The notes under the pieces: generated by a model | Databases searched by the model: none | Told to the model about the DNA's origin: nothing | Seen by the model: the letters and a program-made list of their open reading frames with translations, nothing else | Shown here: in pieces, positions 15,395 to 23,814 of the stretch | Numbering within the stretch: position 1 is the first letter of the stretch | How the letters are laid out: the number at the start of each line of letters is the position of its first letter | Made by a program: the position numbers and the translations under genes | Assembly: GCF_005519465.1 (NCBI RefSeq) | Contig: NZ_CP027858.1 | Coordinates: 5,753,001 to 5,817,000 of the forward strand | Length of the DNA stretch: 64,000 nt | Direction of reading: 5' to 3' | Source of the DNA: Streptomyces clavuligerus | GTDB taxonomy: Bacteria; Actinomycetota; Actinomycetes; Streptomycetales; Streptomycetaceae

Positions 15395-16480
15395 GTGCAC
15401 CACCTCCCTCCTCTCGCGCGCTTCGGGCGCCTTGTCGCCACCGGTCTCCGCGATGTCACCAGCGACCCCGAGGCCCTTGACTCGGCCGGCTTCTGGGCCG
15501 TCGCTGCCGACTTCGAAGGTGCTCTGACCTGCGCACGCTTCGACCGCGTCCAGCAGGAGGAGGTTCCGGCGGCGGCTCCGGGACAGTGGCGCGGACCCGC
15601 CAGGGCCGACTGGACGTCCTCCCTGGACCGAGAGGGGTACACGGCGGGGGTCCGGCGCATCCGGGAGCACATCGCGGCGGGCGAGGTCTACCAGGCCAAC
15701 CTCTGCCGGGTGCTCTCCGCTCCGCTGCCCGACCCGGCCGCCGCCGATGTGGACGCCCTGACCGCGCTGCTCGCGCGCGGCAACCCCGCCCCCTTCGCCG
15801 GAACGATTCGGCTCCCCGGGCACGGGGTGGAGATCGCCACCGCCTCGCCCGAGCTGTATCTCCGCCGCACCGGCGCGACCGTGGAGTCCGGCCCGATCAA
15901 GGGCACCGGCCGCACCGCCGCCGATCTGCTGGAGAAGGACCACGCCGAGAACGTCATGATCGTGGACCTGGTCCGCAACGACCTCGGCCGTGTCTGCGCC
16001 ACCGGCACGGTCACCGTCCCGGCGCTCTGCGCGGTGGAGCCCCACCCCGGGCTCGTCCATCTGGTGTCGACCGTCCGCGGTGAGCTGGCCCCCGGGCAGG
16101 GCTGGCCCGGACTCCTCACCGCCACCTTCCCGCCAGGATCGGTCACCGGGGCGCCCAAATCCAGCGCCCTGCGGATCATCGAGGCCCTGGAGACCGCCCC
16201 GCGCGGCCCCTACTGCGGCGGCATCGGCTGGGTCGACGCCGACCGGGGCACCGGCGAGCTGGCCGTCGGGATACGCACCTTCTGGATCGAGCGCTCCCCG
16301 GCCGGGGGCGCGGTGCTGCGCTTCGGCACCGGTGCCGGGATCACCTGGGGCTCCGACCCCGGGCGCGAGTGGGACGAGACCGAGCTGAAGGCGTCCCGGC
16401 TGCTCGCGATAGCGTCGGCACCGGAGCGGGGCGGCCCGGGAGGCGGGCTCGCCGAAGCTGTGGGAGGAGCGGCCGGATGA
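15395..16480 (+). CDS. pabB: aminodeoxychorismate synthase component I (chorismate-binding)
   Basis: Makes 4-amino-4-deoxychorismate from chorismate with ammonia from a PabA partner, for folate. About 361 residues, shorter than E. coli PabB, because the N-terminal TrpE_N-like half is largely missing. The catalytic core is complete: PIKGTGRTAADLL near 167 with the essential Lys, DHAENVMIVDLVRNDLGRV, SVTGAPKSSALRIIEALE, and GAGITWGSDPGREWDET. The start is the GTG at 15395 with TAGACT at 15382-15387, seven bases between, which suggests leaderless translation; the open frame further upstream is Arg/Ala-rich. It overlaps pabC by four bases. Confidence 0.88.
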   Translation: MHHLPPLARFGRLVATGLRDVTSDPEALDSAGFWAVAADFEGALTCARFDRVQQEEVPAAAPGQWRGPARADWTSSLDREGYTAGVRRIREHIAAGEVYQANLCRVLSAPLPDPAAADVDALTALLARGNPAPFAGTIRLPGHGVEIATASPELYLRRTGATVESGPIKGTGRTAADLLEKDHAENVMIVDLVRNDLGRVCATGTVTVPALCAVEPHPGLVHLVSTVRGELAPGQGWPGLLTATFPPGSVTGAPKSSALRIIEALETAPRGPYCGGIGWVDADRGTGELAVGIRTFWIERSPAGGAVLRFGTGAGITWGSDPGREWDETELKASRLLAIASAPERGGPGGGLAEAVGGAAG

Positions 16481-17307
16481 AGCTGTGGATCAATGGCGGG
16501 CTGAAGGACGCGGCCGAGGCCCGGGTGTCGGCGCTCGACCACGGCCTCACCGTCGGCGACGGCGTCTTCGAGACACTCAAGACCGTCCGGGGCCTGCCCT
16601 TCGCCCTCACCCTCCATCTGGAGCGGCTCACCCGCTCGGCGGCGGCCCTCGGTCTGCCCGAGCCCGATCACGACGAGATCCGCCGCGCCTGCGCCGAGGT
16701 GATCGACGCCAACCCGATGGAACGCGGCCGGCTGCGCGTCACCTACACCGGCGGCACCGCCTCGCTCGGCTCCGAACGGGTCGACCAGGAACCCACCCTG
16801 GTGGTCGCGCTCGGCGCGATGCCCGCGCGCCCCCGGGTCGGCTCCGTGATCACCGTTCCCTGGACCCGCAACGAGCGCGGCGCACTGGCCGGGCTGAAGT
16901 CCACCTCGTACGCGGAGAACGTCATCGCCCTCGCCCGGGCCACCGAGCGGGGCGCGTCCGAGGCGCTGTTCGCGAACACCGCCGGGCAGCTCTGCGAGGG
17001 CACCGCGTCCAATGTCTTCGTCGTCCTCGACGGAGAGCTGCACACCCCGCCGGTCTCCTCCGGCTGTCTCCCCGGCATCACCCGCGCCCTGGTCGTCGCC
17101 TGGGCCGGGGCCCTGGAGACCGCGCTGCCCCACGATGTCCTGGACCGGGCCGAGGAGGTCTTCCTCACCTCCAGCCTGCGCGATGTCCAGGCCGTGGACC
17201 GGATCGACGGACGGCCCGTCGGGACCGCCCCCGGCCCGGTGACCGCCAAGACCCAGCGCATCTTCGAGGAGCGCGCGGCGGCCGACCCGGACCCGCGGCT
17301 GCCCTGA
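16477..17307 (+). CDS. pabC: aminodeoxychorismate lyase (class IV aminotransferase fold)
   Basis: PLP enzyme of 276 residues that releases pyruvate from aminodeoxychorismate to give 4-aminobenzoate. It shows DHGLTVGDGVFETLKTVRG at about 23-41, the PLP Lys in GLKSTSYAENVIALARA (Lys near 140), and the cofactor loop LCEGTASNVFVVLDG. The start is the ATG at 16477, overlapping the pabB stop. A branched-chain or D-amino acid aminotransferase would look similar; pairing with pabB decides for pabC. Confidence 0.87.
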   Translation: MKLWINGGLKDAAEARVSALDHGLTVGDGVFETLKTVRGLPFALTLHLERLTRSAAALGLPEPDHDEIRRACAEVIDANPMERGRLRVTYTGGTASLGSERVDQEPTLVVALGAMPARPRVGSVITVPWTRNERGALAGLKSTSYAENVIALARATERGASEALFANTAGQLCEGTASNVFVVLDGELHTPPVSSGCLPGITRALVVAWAGALETALPHDVLDRAEEVFLTSSLRDVQAVDRIDGRPVGTAPGPVTAKTQRIFEERAAADPDPRLP

Positions 17308-17367
17308 GCGGTCCCGTTCCGCGGAAAACCCGGTGACGGGACCGGGGTGTACGGGTAGAACTCCCGG

Positions 17368-18204
17368 ATGACCACCACCCTGCGGCCGACCGGGCCGTTG
17401 CAGCGACAGCCGGACGGCGGCCGGGCCCGCGCCTACGACATCTGTGACAACGGCCGCCCCGTCGGGGCCGTCGCGCTCGCCACCGTGCCCGGGGCCGCCT
17501 GGGCAGGGACCGTCCGGGAGCTCCGGATCGACGACGCCGAGCGGCGGCGCGGCCGGGGGACGGTCGCCGCCCTCGCCGCCGAGGAGGTGCTGCGCGGCTG
17601 GGAGTGCACCGAGGTACGGATCGCCGTGCCGTCCTCGGCCACGGCCGCCGGACGGCTGGCGAGCGCCCTCGGCTACACCGAGCGCAGCCGCAACCTCGCC
17701 AAGAGGCTCACTGGTGAACCGCCCGCCCTGCCGCCCGGAACCGTGGGCCGCCCCATGACCGAGGGGGAGTTCGAGCACTGGTCGCGGCACCAGGGGGAGG
17801 GCTACGCCCGGAGCTGGGTCGCGCACGGTCTCACCCTCGGGCAGGCCCGCGCCAAGATGGAGGCGGACCGCGCCGCCCTGCTGCCCGACGGCGCGGCGAC
17901 GCCGGGCGTGCACCTGGAGACGCTGGAGCACGAGGGAGTCTCTGTCGGCACGCTCTGGCTCGGCCGCCGGGAGGTGCTGCCCGGGGAACCGGGGCTGTAT
18001 GTGTACGACGTGGAGGTCGCCGGGGCCCGGCGCGGCGAGGGACACGGGCGCTCGCTGATGCTGCTGGCCGAGCGGTGCGCGTCCGCCGCCGGGACGCGCC
18101 TGATCGGGCTGCATGTCTTCGCGGACAACACCCCGGCGCTCGGGCTGTACACCGCCCTCGGCTACCGGACGACGGCGGTCAACTCGGCCAAGCGCCTGCT
18201 GTGA
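17368..18204 (+). CDS. protein with two tandem GNAT domains
   Basis: 278 residues. The N-terminal GNAT repeat carries ELRIDDAERRRGRGTVAALA and ALGYTERSRNLAKRL; the C-terminal repeat carries YDVEVAGARRGEGHGRSLML and FADNTPALGLYTALGYRTT. Both halves end in a similar NLAKRL or NSAKRLL stretch, as expected from internal duplication, but the first acetyl-CoA loop is less canonical and may be inactive. TAGAAC lies seven bases before the ATG. Substrate unknown. Confidence 0.8.
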   Translation: MTTTLRPTGPLQRQPDGGRARAYDICDNGRPVGAVALATVPGAAWAGTVRELRIDDAERRRGRGTVAALAAEEVLRGWECTEVRIAVPSSATAAGRLASALGYTERSRNLAKRLTGEPPALPPGTVGRPMTEGEFEHWSRHQGEGYARSWVAHGLTLGQARAKMEADRAALLPDGAATPGVHLETLEHEGVSVGTLWLGRREVLPGEPGLYVYDVEVAGARRGEGHGRSLMLLAERCASAAGTRLIGLHVFADNTPALGLYTALGYRTTAVNSAKRLL

Positions 18205-18256
18205 ACCGCGCCGCGCCCTCCCGTGCGCCCGCTCGTCCCCGCCTGTCGTTCCTGTC

Positions 18257-18784
18257 TCAGTGCTCGCCGGACGCCAGCAGCCGGTCCGCGATCTCCTCGA
18301 TCCGGGCCCGCAGCCCGTCCTGGCTCTGCCCGCCGTCCAGCCGCTGTCCGCCGACGACATAGGTGGGGGTCCCGCTGACACCGAGCGCCTTGCCCTCCGC
18401 CTGGTCGGCGTCCACGATCAGCGTGTGCCGTCCGTCGATCAGCGCGGTGTCGATCTCCTCGGCGTCCAGCCCCAGATCGCGGGCGGTCTCCAGCAGCACC
18501 GGCGCGCCGCGCTCGCGCAGCTCGTCCACGCGGGCGAGCAGTTCCTCGGCGTACTCCCGGCCCCTGCCCTGCTCGACGGCCTCCTCGGCGGCCTGCGCCG
18601 ACACATAGGAGTGCTTGTTCTTCTCCAGCGGGAAGTGCCGCAGCCGGATGTCGAGCCGGTCGCCGTAGCGCTCGCGCAGCGCGCGGATGTCGTCGAGGGC
18701 GGTACGGCAGTCGGGGCAGGACAGATCGCACCACACATCGAGGACGACGGGTGCGGTGGGGCTGCCGGTGGTGGAGTCGCTCAT
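18257..18784 (-). CDS. DsbA-family (FrnE-like) thioredoxin-fold protein
   Basis: 175 residues. A thioredoxin-fold start leads to an active-site CPDC (Cys23-Pro-Asp-Cys26). A helical insertion follows, then the cis-Pro loop GVSGTPTYVVGGQRLDGGQS. There is no signal peptide, so it should be cytosolic, unlike true periplasmic DsbA. The start is the ATG at 18784; the longer frame upstream is Pro/Arg/Gly-rich and out of character. It converges on the double-GNAT gene. Thiol oxidoreductase or isomerase activity is likely; the partner is unknown. Confidence 0.85.
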   Translation of the reverse strand: MSDSTTGSPTAPVVLDVWCDLSCPDCRTALDDIRALRERYGDRLDIRLRHFPLEKNKHSYVSAQAAEEAVEQGRGREYAEELLARVDELRERGAPVLLETARDLGLDAEEIDTALIDGRHTLIVDADQAEGKALGVSGTPTYVVGGQRLDGGQSQDGLRARIEEIADRLLASGEH

Positions 18785-19050
18785 GAGGCCAGTCTCCCAG
18801 CCGGGTCCGGGGGCCGCCCACGCCGCCCCCGTGCCGCCGGGGCGCGCCGTCGGTGCCGCCGCCGGGCCGGGGCGGGCGGTCCTCGCACCGCGGCCGGGGG
18901 CCCCGCCGACCAGGACCTGGGGAGGAGAAAACCCCCGAGATAACCCCGAGATGTCCCGGAGCAGGGGGGTGCTCATGGCCCGTACCGTTCCGCACGGTGC
19001 AGGATGGAGGGGAAGCACCCGCTCATGCCCGACCACTCCAGGAGGACCGG

Positions 19051-19521
19051 ATGATCGCCGAGACCCTATGCGCCGCGGTGTCGGTGGCCGGACTGGGCAT
19101 CGCCGGGATCACGGCCTACCGCAGGCGTTTTCTCGCCGCGGCACGTATCGCCGCCTACTCCCTCGTCCCTCTCGGCCTGGTGCTGACCGGGGCGGTCGCC
19201 TGGGCCGTGGACACCGCGTTCAGCCCCACCGCCTGGATCGGGTTCGGAGTGCTGGGCGGCGCCTGGGCGCTCTTCGCGACCACGCGTGCCGTGGAACGCC
19301 GCTCGGGGGTGCCAGGACGCAAGGAGCGCAAGGCCGCGGCCGCCGCGGCCCGCCGGGGCGCCGTCGCCCCCGAGGCGTCCGCGCCGTCACTCGGCCGGGG
19401 TACGGCGGCGCCCGCCGGCGGGAAGAGCGGCGGCAGGACCGGCGGACGGACCGGTGGCAAGGCGGCGCCGGACGAGGACTTCAGCGACATCGAGGCGATC
19501 CTCAAGAAGCACGGCATCTGA
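19051..19521 (+). CDS. small multi-span membrane protein, function unknown
   Basis: 156 residues: three hydrophobic segments in the first 90 residues (for example LCAAVSVAGLGIAGITAY and AAYSLVPLGLVLTGAVAWAV), then a basic Ala/Gly/Arg/Lys tail ending in an acidic-amphipathic DFSDIEAILKKHGI. The ATG at 19051 follows AGGAGG. I do not recognise a named family; the conserved-looking C-terminal tip suggests a docking peptide. Confidence 0.72.
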   Translation: MIAETLCAAVSVAGLGIAGITAYRRRFLAAARIAAYSLVPLGLVLTGAVAWAVDTAFSPTAWIGFGVLGGAWALFATTRAVERRSGVPGRKERKAAAAAARRGAVAPEASAPSLGRGTAAPAGGKSGGRTGGRTGGKAAPDEDFSDIEAILKKHGI

Positions 19522-19693
19522 GCCTCGGCGGTACTGCCTCCGCGTACGCCACCGGGGGGCGGCTCCCGGCGGCCGGGCCTTGTGGCGCCCCGCCGTGCCC
19601 GGCGCGCGGAACGCTACGCTCCGATGAACTGGCCCCGGCCACAGGAGTGTTCGGCGATCGGGCCGGTCCGGGCTGCGCCATCATCGCCCCGAG

Positions 19694-19855
19694 ATGCTCG
19701 ATACCTCCGGGGGCGAGGCCCCCGCACACGCGAATGACCCGAACGAGCCGAGGGGCTGTCTCTTCGCTCTCTCCCAGCCACCGCTGATGATCTTCCTGAC
19801 GGTGATCGGCGTACTGCTGCTGATGGCCGCCGTGCACGATCTGTTCCTGCTGTGA
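19694..19855 (+). CDS. 53-residue single-span membrane protein
   Basis: An ATG at 19694 opens a 54-codon frame ending at TGA 19853-19855. The first 30 residues are polar and acidic, and the rest is one strongly hydrophobic helix (MIFLTVIGVLLLMAAVHDLF). No Shine-Dalgarno is obvious. The composition is far from the Arg/Pro-rich shadows typical of this genome, which is the main support. Function unknown. Confidence 0.55.
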   Translation: MLDTSGGEAPAHANDPNEPRGCLFALSQPPLMIFLTVIGVLLLMAAVHDLFLL

Positions 19856-19888
19856 CGCTTCCCCCGGCGGGCGCGCGACGGGGTGCCG

Positions 19889-20446
19889 TCAGCCCGCGGC
19901 CTCGCGGCGGCGGGCCCGGTACGCGGCGACATGCAGCCGATTGCCGCAGGTACGGCTGTCGCAGTAGCGGCGGGAGCGATTGCGGGAGAGGTCGACGAAG
20001 GCGCGCCCGCAGTCCGGGGCCTCACAGCGGCGGAGCCGTTCCTGTTCGCCCGCGACCACGATGAACGCCAGCGCCATCCCGCCGTCGGCGGCCACATGGT
20101 CGGCGATCGTCGCACCCGGCGCGAAGTAGTGCACATGCCAGTCGTAGCCGTCGTGATTGGTGAGCTGCGGGGTGGTTCCGGCGGCGGCCACCAGATCGTT
20201 GAGGAGTTCCGCCGCGACCGCGCTGTCGGGCGCGGCGAAGACCTCCGCGAAGCGCGTCCGCACCCCGTGGACCGCCCCGAGATCGCGCCGGGTCAGCTCG
20301 CCGACACCGCTGATGGCGTGTCTGCGGACGAATTCCCGCAGCGCGGCGACATCCGCCAGCCCGTCCGCTTGATCGTTTTCCGGTGCGGTGTTCACCAGAT
20401 CGATGACCGCGTCGAGCGCAATTCTGGTGTCGTGAGGGATCAGCAC
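19889..20446 (-). CDS. CGNR zinc-finger protein (ABATE domain)
   Basis: 185 residues. The N-terminal about 130 residues fit the ABATE stress-response region common to this family. The C-terminal zinc finger is RRCEAPDCGRAFVDLSR then RRYCDSRTCGNRLHVAAYRA, with four Cys and the family-defining CGNR. Such proteins are considered DNA-binding transcription regulators. It is transcribed away from ssgB's end with a 209-base gap that carries a two-copy 17-bp repeat and the ssgB terminator. Confidence 0.88.
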   Translation of the reverse strand: MLIPHDTRIALDAVIDLVNTAPENDQADGLADVAALREFVRRHAISGVGELTRRDLGAVHGVRTRFAEVFAAPDSAVAAELLNDLVAAAGTTPQLTNHDGYDWHVHYFAPGATIADHVAADGGMALAFIVVAGEQERLRRCEAPDCGRAFVDLSRNRSRRYCDSRTCGNRLHVAAYRARRREAAG

Positions 20447-20564
20447 GATTCGCTCCCTGGCCTGCTGCGGGCCCGTGCCCGTCGAATTGCGCTGACTCTA
20501 GCGGTTCGGGCGAACACGCATAGGCGCCGTCTCCGCGCGGTAATACGCGGCCACGGCGCCAGGA

Positions 20565-20598
20565 TGTGCGCTCTATGCGGTTGTGTGCCCTATGCGGA
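20565..20598. repeat. two-copy 17-bp tandem repeat
   Basis: TGTGCGCTCTATGCGGT is followed directly by TGTGTGCCCTATGCGGA (four differences). It lies about 120 bases upstream of the CGNR gene start and just past the ssgB terminator. It could be a regulator's tandem binding site; nothing else supports this. Confidence 0.4.
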
Positions 20599-20607
20599 TG
20601 TCCGCGC

Positions 20608-20636
20608 GGCGCCGTCTCCCCGAGTAGGACGGCGCC
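20608..20636 (-). terminator. ssgB terminator hairpin
   Basis: GGCGCCGTC pairs with GACGGCGCC across an 11-base loop, 20 bases beyond the ssgB stop on the minus strand. Confidence 0.6.
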
Positions 20637-20655
20637 GTGCGGCGCTGGGCCTGGC

Positions 20656-21069
20656 TCAGCTCTCCGCCAGGATGTGCGACAGCTCCGTATCGAGGTCGAA
20701 GTGGCGATGCTCCGTGCCCGGAGGGACGGCGGCGTCGGTCCGCTTCAGGAACGACTCCAGCGCCCGCGCCGGGGCCTCCAGCAGGGCCTCGCCCTCGGGA
20801 GAGCTCAGCGCGATACAGACGACGCCCTGACCGTGGCTGCGTGACGGCCAGACCCGGACATCGCCCGTGCCGGTGGGCCGGTGCAGGCCCTCCGCGAGGA
20901 GGTCGCGGGCGAACACCCACTCGACCGTCTCCTCGGCTCCGGTGTGGAAGGTGGCGTGCACGGCGTAGGGATCGGCCGTGTCATACCGCAGGCCCGCGGG
21001 TACAGGCAGTGAAGACTCGCTCGATACAACGAGGCGCAGGTGCAGCTCGCAGCTGACCGTGGTGTTCAT
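20656..21069 (-). CDS. ssgB: sporulation-specific cell division protein SsgB
   Basis: SALP-family protein of 137 residues, the exact size I remember for SsgB of S. coelicolor, and the sequence reads as SsgB throughout (MNTTVSCELHLRLVVSSESS, then ATFHTGAEETVEWVFARDLL and a HFDLDTELSHILAES end). SsgB is recruited by SsgA to future septum sites in aerial hyphae and in turn recruits FtsZ. It is restricted to morphologically complex actinomycetes and so helps identify the host. The ATG at 21069 fits the known N-terminus. sigma-H control is reported for ssgB; I could not fix its promoter here by eye. Confidence 0.96.
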   Translation of the reverse strand: MNTTVSCELHLRLVVSSESSLPVPAGLRYDTADPYAVHATFHTGAEETVEWVFARDLLAEGLHRPTGTGDVRVWPSRSHGQGVVCIALSSPEGEALLEAPARALESFLKRTDAAVPPGTEHRHFDLDTELSHILAES

Positions 21070-21259
21070 AAGCGCCAGGGCCTTTCGCTCAGTGTGCGCT
21101 CGGGGATTCGCACGTCGGCGAAATCGACATGCCACCTACGGTGCCGTTGTAAACCCCTCTGAGGGTTTTGGGTGTCTTTAGGTACCCCCAACGGCGGAGT
21201 GATTGTTCGTTCCCTGGGACCATTCCGGTGACTGCGCTCCGTCAGGTAGATTGACGAGT

Positions 21260-21736
21260 ATGAATACGGGGAGTAACGGCACGGAGGTCGTGGTGACGGC
21301 TGACAGACCAAAGCCGACGCCGGACGGCCGGACGGCTCCGGCCGAGGACGGACAGACGGATTCCAGGCCGCTCGGCTCGCGTGCGCCGGAGTTCGTCAAG
21401 AAGCGCAGGACCCTGCATCTGAGCTGGCAGGTCGGCGTTTTCCTGGTCGGTCTCGCCGTGGTGGGCGCGGGAGCGGCCATGCTGGTGCTGCCCGGCCCCG
21501 GCTGGTTTGTGATCTTCGCGGGCATGGCCATCTGGGCGACCGAGTTCGTCTGGGCCCAGTTGGTGCTGCGCTGGACCAAGCGCAAGGTCAGCGAGGCGGC
21601 ACAGCGCGCCCTCGACCCCCGGGTCCGGCGGCGGAACATCATCCTCACCGTCAGTGGCTGTGTGATCTGCGCGGTCCTCGCGGGGCTCTATCTGTGGAAG
21701 TTCGGGATCATCCTGCCGTGGAAGATCGAATCCTGA
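21260..21736 (+). CDS. PGPGW-motif transmembrane protein (TIGR02611-like)
   Basis: 158 residues: a polar N-terminus, then hydrophobic segments around LSWQVGVFLVGLAVVGAG and the diagnostic MLVLPGPGWFVIFAGMAIWA, a basic loop, and a final span (ILTVSGCVICAVLAGLYLW). Function of the family is unknown. The ATG at 21260 lies seven bases after TAGATT (21247-21252), so a leaderless mRNA is likely. It is divergent from ssgB; the 190-base gap holds AAACCC-CTCTGA-GGGTTT, a short dyad. Confidence 0.85.
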   Translation: MNTGSNGTEVVVTADRPKPTPDGRTAPAEDGQTDSRPLGSRAPEFVKKRRTLHLSWQVGVFLVGLAVVGAGAAMLVLPGPGWFVIFAGMAIWATEFVWAQLVLRWTKRKVSEAAQRALDPRVRRRNIILTVSGCVICAVLAGLYLWKFGIILPWKIES

Positions 21737-21790
21737 CCGCAGGACGGTCTCAGGCACCCGCTGACATGGGGTAATGTTTGCGGTGCGCCC

Positions 21791-21862
21791 GGGCGATTAG
21801 CTCAGCGGGAGAGCGCTTCGTTCACACCGAAGAGGTCACTGGTTCGATCCCAGTATCGCCCA
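21791..21862 (+). tRNA. tRNA-Val(CAC), copy 1
   Basis: GGGCGAT-TAGCTCAGCGGGA, anticodon loop TTCACAC (CAC), T-loop TTCGATC, acceptor end ATCGCCC and discriminator A. 72 nt. The body matches the GAC isoacceptors of the minus-strand cluster except in the acceptor, the anticodon arm and one T-loop base. Confidence 0.95.
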
Positions 21863-21868
21863 CAAGGA

Positions 21869-21919
21869 CGAGGGTGGAGTGGTTCATGAAACCGCTCCAC
21901 CCTCGCTCTGTTTGGTTTT
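21869..21919 (+). terminator. terminator of tRNA-Val(CAC) copy 1
   Basis: CGAGGGTGGAG and GGTT pair with AACC and CTCCACCCTCG (21869-21905), followed by CTCTGTTTGGTTTT, a U-rich tail that is unusually clear for this genome. Confidence 0.85.
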
Positions 21920-22064
21920 GTGCGCATATGGTCGGCCGCCACTCCACCCGGTGACGGCCGATCGGCGTATCCGGACCGTCCCGGGTCCGCCCCCGCCCGT
22001 CCCGCCGTGTGGAGGTCCCGTTCCCCGGGGTGACCGACCGGCATCCGCGACCCACACTGCGGAC

Positions 22065-22517
22065 ATGGACTGGAGCCGCTTCCGCTTCCACAGCGTCTGG
22101 GACCTGCCCGGTCCGCCGGACGCCGTCTTCGCCGTCCTGGAGCGCGCCGCCGACTACCCCCGCTGGTGGCCCGGGATGCGCGAGGTGGTGCCCCTGGACG
22201 GGGACCGGGCCGCCGCCCGTGTCCGGGCCGTCCTCCCGTACGAGATCCGCATCGTCGCCCGGCCGCTGCGCCGCGACCCCGGGGCCGGGGTCCTGCTCCT
22301 CGGCATGGACGGCGATCTGGCGGGCTGGGCCCGCTGGACGGTGACGGGGCACGGTGCGGGCACCCGCGCTGTCTTCGACCAGGAGGTGGAGGTGATGCGG
22401 CCCCTGCTGCGGCGCCTCGCCCCGTTCGCGCGTCCCGCGTTCAGCGCCAACCACGCGCTGCTGATGCGGAGCGGACGGCGGGCCCTCACCGCCCGGCTGC
22501 GGGCCGCCGGACGCTGA
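22065..22517 (+). CDS. SRPBCC (polyketide cyclase-like) protein
   Basis: 150 residues with a START/SRPBCC-type ligand-binding fold: FRFHSVWDLPGPPDAVFAVL, the ADYPRWWPGMREVVPLDGD loop typical of the family, and a final amphipathic helix. The ATG at 22065 was chosen because family similarity begins there. It stands alone between two identical tRNA-Val genes. Binding of a hydrophobic ligand is likely; the ligand is unknown. Confidence 0.8.
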   Translation: MDWSRFRFHSVWDLPGPPDAVFAVLERAADYPRWWPGMREVVPLDGDRAAARVRAVLPYEIRIVARPLRRDPGAGVLLLGMDGDLAGWARWTVTGHGAGTRAVFDQEVEVMRPLLRRLAPFARPAFSANHALLMRSGRRALTARLRAAGR

Positions 22518-22576
22518 CGCGCGGCGCCCGCCCCGGCCGCCGTGCCCCGCCCGCCCGGGTGCGCGGCGCGGGCAAT

Positions 22577-22606
22577 TTGAAGGCGGGCCGCCGGGGCCTG
22601 TATGGT
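22577..22606 (+). promoter_or_regulatory. promoter of tRNA-Val(CAC) copy 2
   Basis: TTGAAG (22577-22582), an 18-base spacer and TATGGT (22601-22606), placing the RNA start a few bases before the tRNA. Confidence 0.6.
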
Positions 22607-22619
22607 TCAGTCCGTTCCC

Positions 22620-22691
22620 GGGCGATTAGCTCAGCGGGAGAGCGCTTCGTTCACACCGAAGAGGTCACTGGTTCGATCCCAGTATCGCCCA
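22620..22691 (+). tRNA. tRNA-Val(CAC), copy 2
   Basis: Identical over its 72 nt to the tRNA at 21791-21862, same strand, anticodon CAC reading GUG. The flanks are unrelated apart from a short ACAAG after the tRNA. Confidence 0.95.
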
Positions 22692-22697
22692 CAAGAT

Positions 22698-22730
22698 GAA
22701 GGCCGGTCCGTCGATGACGGACCGGCCTTC
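22698..22730 (+). terminator. terminator of tRNA-Val(CAC) copy 2
   Basis: GAAGGCCGGTCCGTC pairs perfectly with GACGGACCGGCCTTC around a GAT loop (15-bp stem). No U tract follows. Confidence 0.75.
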
Positions 22731-22754
22731 GCGCGTCCGGGCCGGGGTGTGCGC

Positions 22755-23480
22755 TCAGGCGGCGCTGGGCAGTTCGGGCCGCAGCGGCCACGCCGGGTCC
22801 ACCGCGTCCGGCGCGCCACCGCGTGCGAACCACGGCTGGAGCCCGCGCGTCTGCGCCGCGTGCCACAGCGTCTGGAGCGCGTGCAGCTCGGCCGGGGTCA
22901 GCCGCTCCATCCGGGACGCGAACCGCCGGGCCACTGCCCGGGTCACCTCCAGCGCGGCCAGCGCGTCCGCCGCCGGGTCGTGCGCCCCGTCGAGCACCAC
23001 CTCGTACTGGGAACAGAGGTCGACGAGCGAACGGCGGCCCTTGCGGTAGCGGTCGAGCTGCTTGTCCAGGACCCGGGGGTCGAGCACGGTCAGCGGTGTG
23101 TGCTCCAGATAGCGGGAGAGCGGGGTGGCCCGGTGGCGGCGCAGCTCCCGGTCGAGGATGGTCAGATCGAACGGCGCGTTCATCACCACCAGGGGGCGGC
23201 CCGCGGCGCAGTGCCCGGCGACGGTCTTCGCCACCTCCTCCAGCACGGGCGCGGGCCAGCGCCCGTTGCGCTGGACGTGGTCGTCGGTCAGTCCGTGCAC
23301 CTCGGTCGCCCCGGGCGGCACCGGGATACCGGGGTTGATGAGCCATCGTGTGATCCGCGGACGCCCGCCCGCCATGTCCTGGACCACGACCGCGGCTGCC
23401 ACGATGCGGTCGTTCTCCACATCGACCCCCGTCGTCTCGGTGTCGAAAGCGGCCAGCGGGCCGTCGAACCAGAGCGTCAT
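22755..23480 (-). CDS. DEDDh 3'-5' exonuclease
   Basis: 241 residues with the three exonuclease motifs: [11 protein letters not shown] near the N-terminus (Asp and Glu), [13 protein letters not shown], and [13 protein letters not shown] (HxAxxD form). This is the DnaQ-like superfamily. It lacks a polymerase or BRCT partner domain, so it is a stand-alone nuclease for repair or RNA processing rather than the replicative proofreader with certainty. The ATG at 23480 ([18 protein letters not shown]) fits family N-termini better than the longer frame. Confidence 0.88.
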   Translation of the reverse strand: MTLWFDGPLAAFDTETTGVDVENDRIVAAAVVVQDMAGGRPRITRWLINPGIPVPPGATEVHGLTDDHVQRNGRWPAPVLEEVAKTVAGHCAAGRPLVVMNAPFDLTILDRELRRHRATPLSRYLEHTPLTVLDPRVLDKQLDRYRKGRRSLVDLCSQYEVVLDGAHDPAADALAALEVTRAVARRFASRMERLTPAELHALQTLWHAAQTRGLQPWFARGGAPDAVDPAWPLRPELPSAA

Positions 23481-23814
23481 CCCCGAATCTCCCGAACTCC
23501 TCGCGCAGGCCGGGCCGATGGAGTGGCCCATCCGCCGAGACGGTGATACCCCCGTGGTCTGCGCCGTACGCGGCCGACGCCGACACGGCTGCGGCCCCGG
23601 GGCGCGCCCCCGGTCCACCCGGTCCGGCCGGATGCCTCGACCCGCCCACCGGCGCGCCGTCGCCGCCCGCCCCGGACCGGGGGTGCGGAGCGGGCCCGTC
23701 GGCCGGCCGCGCGGGGGCCGGAGGAATCCGTTTCGCGGGGCGGCCCCGGGGCTCGGTACGATTCAGACGCGCGCAGTGACCGCTGGCGCGACCCCCATCA
23801 GTCAGGAGAGACCG
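23481..23814 (+). promoter_or_regulatory. thrS upstream region
   Basis: 334 bases between divergent genes. A TACGAT -10-like box is at 23757-23762 and AGGAGAG precedes the thrS GTG. I looked for T-box features (the AGGGTGGNACCGCG antiterminator core) and did not see them. Nothing else stands out. Confidence 0.35.

Noticed and set aside
14675..22691. Repeated tRNA sequences as integration (att) sites
   Set aside because: No integrase, phage or plasmid genes lie between or beside the tRNA copies, and the genes there are normal core genes.
23481..23814. T-box riboswitch before thrS
   Set aside because: The conserved antiterminator sequence is absent, and T-boxes are uncommon before thrS in actinobacteria.
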